From NCBI RefSeq assembly GCF_031845375.1, contig NZ_JAVREK010000020.1:1-64000 (forward strand): a DNA stretch of 64,000 bases, written 5' to 3'. Origin of the DNA: Streptomonospora wellingtoniae (GTDB taxonomy: Bacteria > Actinomycetota > Actinomycetes > Streptosporangiales > Streptosporangiaceae). Position 1 is the first letter of the stretch; the number at the start of each line of letters is the position of its first letter. This document shows, in pieces, positions 63,601-64,000 of this stretch. The position numbers and the translations under genes were made by a program. Below the pieces are notes generated by a model. It did no database searches and was not told where the DNA came from. It was given only the letters and a program-made list of their open reading frames with translations.

Positions 63601-63650
63601 GCGCTCCGGAGACACAAGAGGCCCAGGCGGAGCTGCAGAAGCTCGTCTGA
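60609..63650 (+). CDS. SARP-type winged-helix/BTAD/NB-ARC/TPR regulator (AfsR-like)
   Basis: The 1013-residue regulator has a winged-helix DNA-binding domain (about 1-90, FGVLGPISAWSNDGESLSVG, then TVDRLIEYLWDDDPP). A BTAD domain follows (about 95-235, DLHRFRALVERAKAAGD). Next is an NB-ARC P-loop ATPase (about 285-560) with Walker A TGLGGAGKTTLA (312-323), Walker B VLIVLDNV and the GLPLAL motif. At least seven C-terminal TPR repeats span about 640-1000. GTG 60609 lies 7 bases after a TAGAGT -10, so translation is likely leaderless; an in-frame GTG at 60600 overlaps it. AfsR-like proteins activate secondary metabolism on nucleotide and partner binding. Its place after the two microproteins suggests they may be ligands or targets. 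Confidence 0.93.
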   Translation: MNFGVLGPISAWSNDGESLSVGGPRQRCVLGTLLMERGKEVTVDRLIEYLWDDDPPRTARSVIQVQISHLRRSFPDVIQTTAGGYMAAVEADRVDLHRFRALVERAKAAGDPAEEAVLWDDALACWRGQPFSGTGSEHLWNAVARPLLEENWSAWTSWAQCAFALHRYTEIVTRVTPLVREDPMRERLQYFLIAALYRSGQRASALAVFQECREYLAEELGVDPSPEVMELHGQILRDTESNVGRLIGAVDSSGGAAPVEQTPLRAQRPRDFVSRNDLPRDIPDFTGRENDVDRLLALGMRDENRAEIAVVTGLGGAGKTTLAVHGAHRLADRFPDGLLFIDLYGYTVEHEPVIPAAALGSLLRAIGVQPDAIPESVEERAALWRASLTGRRVLIVLDNVANFAQISPLLAAAPGSFTLVTSRQDLPGLSGAQYISLGMLTEESSLRLFSAVLGQDRVDQEEPTAREVVRLCGGLPLALRIVAGRMLSRPRWTFEHVKQRLTEHHRMFRELRIEGHSVEAVFELSYQSLNEEQRRAFLILGVMIGGTVDLHGAAALLDCDPPEADDLLQELVSVCLFEEPSVDLYRFHDLLGSYAREKAATDLSPAEAEEARRRLADHYLDMANRAADMMGPRGHHYEIDRSSSSRYETTLADHAQATAWFERHQDNLASAVDFYAGAGLDEQAWQLADSLWRHYANHGQTELMMSTQEKALAASRANGNVRGSAATLIGLGIAHCLAGRFSHSLNLLNEARELLETIDDERGKARVYSSLSMVYDRMGRFHEALSCIWKVFEYAVAAGDRSLEGVQRANLGAMYQVLGDYEKALELCESALKIKSEEGQYETSAQVLRVLGEVNSQLGKLDQAFSYLSEALKLAQLIGSQRDEFYIRNGMAVAQRRSGDIEAAIESHKAALQLGEEVGQHSADSEILSELGCAYAEYGDAAEAQRIQERALELARTRGERHVEGRALLRLGLLPEAVPHDDRVTYLASAAKLFADLGAPETQEAQAELQKLV

Positions 63651-64000
63651 AGGCGCGCCGCCCGCCCCCGGACGTGCGCCGGACTACGCCGGTCGTCACT
63701 TTGGGTGGTTTCACGGGAAACAGCAGGTGAGCGTTCGGAAGCGAACGCGGTGGGCGGGCCGCCGGAGGCCCGGGCCTTTCATGACACCGGCTCGCAGGAC
63801 TCGAACCGCCGCGGGGGGTGCACCCGTCGCCTCGTTCGCCGGGGATCGCCCCCATGGACCGGTGCTGCGTGTACCCGAGCGGACGCCTCCCCTCCTCCCC
63901 GCTGCCGGAGAGGAGGCCAAGGCCCTGTCCGCAGAGGAAGGGGAGGCATCCTGCTCGCCCGTGGAACGGCCGTCGTCCTACGGCCCGCCCTGGGGCGGAC
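63651..64000. other. Downstream region to window edge, with parS-like site
   Basis: The last 350 bases hold no supported gene; minus-strand frames here are GC artefacts without ribosome sites. The sequence GGTTTCACGGGAAACA (63707-63722) differs from the parS consensus TGTTTCACGTGAAACA at two positions (1 and 10). Whatever lies beyond 64000 could belong to the microprotein locus. Confidence 0.55.
63707..63722. promoter_or_regulatory. Near-consensus parS (ParB-binding) site
   Basis: The 16-base GGTTTCACGGGAAACA keeps both GTTTC/GAAAC arms of parS and differs at position 1 and at the central T-to-G. ParB sites cluster around oriC in actinomycetes, and the nearby genes suggest an origin-proximal position. 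Confidence 0.5.

Noticed and set aside
63238..63855. 205-codon minus-strand frame at the regulator's 3' end
   Set aside because: Mostly antisense to the TPR repeats; Arg/Pro-rich without motifs.

Overview
This is a high-GC actinomycete chromosome segment, most likely from Nocardiopsaceae or a close relative. The genus is inferred from gene content and codon bias; no rRNA is present. The block ppiA, rhomboid, crgA, pknB, pknA, pbpA, rodA, pstP, fhaB, fhaA and tRNA-Leu at 19.2-31.0 kb is the classical origin-proximal cell-wall and division locus of Actinobacteria. The window therefore probably lies close to oriC. DnaA-box-like clusters at 20.7 and 53.0 kb and a parS-like site at 63.7 kb fit that position.

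Region 1 (about 0.2-16.8 kb) is part of an aromatic (type II) polyketide cluster, cut off at the left edge. Two cyclases (178-1439, minus strand) stand divergent to an operon of O-methyltransferase, SDR, KS-alpha, KS-beta and ACP. The same operon then carries a complete acetyl-CoA carboxylase (fused AccD-AccA, AccB, AccC) and a second methyltransferase. An MFS exporter, a TetR regulator, a FAD hydroxylase, a small NAD(P)-binding reductase and a GyrI-like protein follow. The logic is malonyl-CoA supply by the dedicated carboxylase, chain building by the minimal PKS, folding by the cyclases, then tailoring by methylation, hydroxylation and reduction, and export. A perfect 9-bp-arm palindrome in front of the hydroxylase is the likely TetR operator.

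Region 2 (17.3-31.0 kb) is the envelope and division core. The genes fhaA, fhaB, pstP, rodA, pbpA, pknA, pknB and crgA all lie on the minus strand, many overlapping by ATGA. They encode a Ser/Thr kinase-phosphatase circuit with FHA readers acting on peptidoglycan synthesis.

Region 3 (31-45.5 kb) is mixed housekeeping: an SSI-type lipoprotein, rhodanese, hybrid-sensor histidine kinase, anti-sigma/anti-anti-sigma pair, GT2 glycosyltransferase, pheA, serS, the proteasome activator Bpa, a quinone oxidoreductase, a 1011-residue Pro-rich ParA/MinD-like ATPase and tRNA-Ser(TGA).

Region 4 (45.6-55.6 kb) holds a LysR gene divergent from an EamA permease gene that carries an apparent frameshift. A striking 17-bp-arm inverted repeat follows. 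Then come a Kef-type antiporter fused to a UBP-type zinc finger, a thioesterase, a second sliding-clamp (DnaN-like) gene, PPOX, VOC, DUF2786 and Nudix genes.

Region 5 (55.7-64 kb) has a large membrane protein convergent with a three-gene operon of single-pass secreted-domain proteins. Last is the most unusual locus: two tandem, related, acidic microproteins (52 and 57 aa sharing a PFSEPD motif). They lie directly upstream of a 1013-residue winged-helix/BTAD/NB-ARC/TPR regulator that appears to be translated from a leaderless mRNA. This is my best candidate for an undescribed peptide-linked signalling or RiPP-type system.
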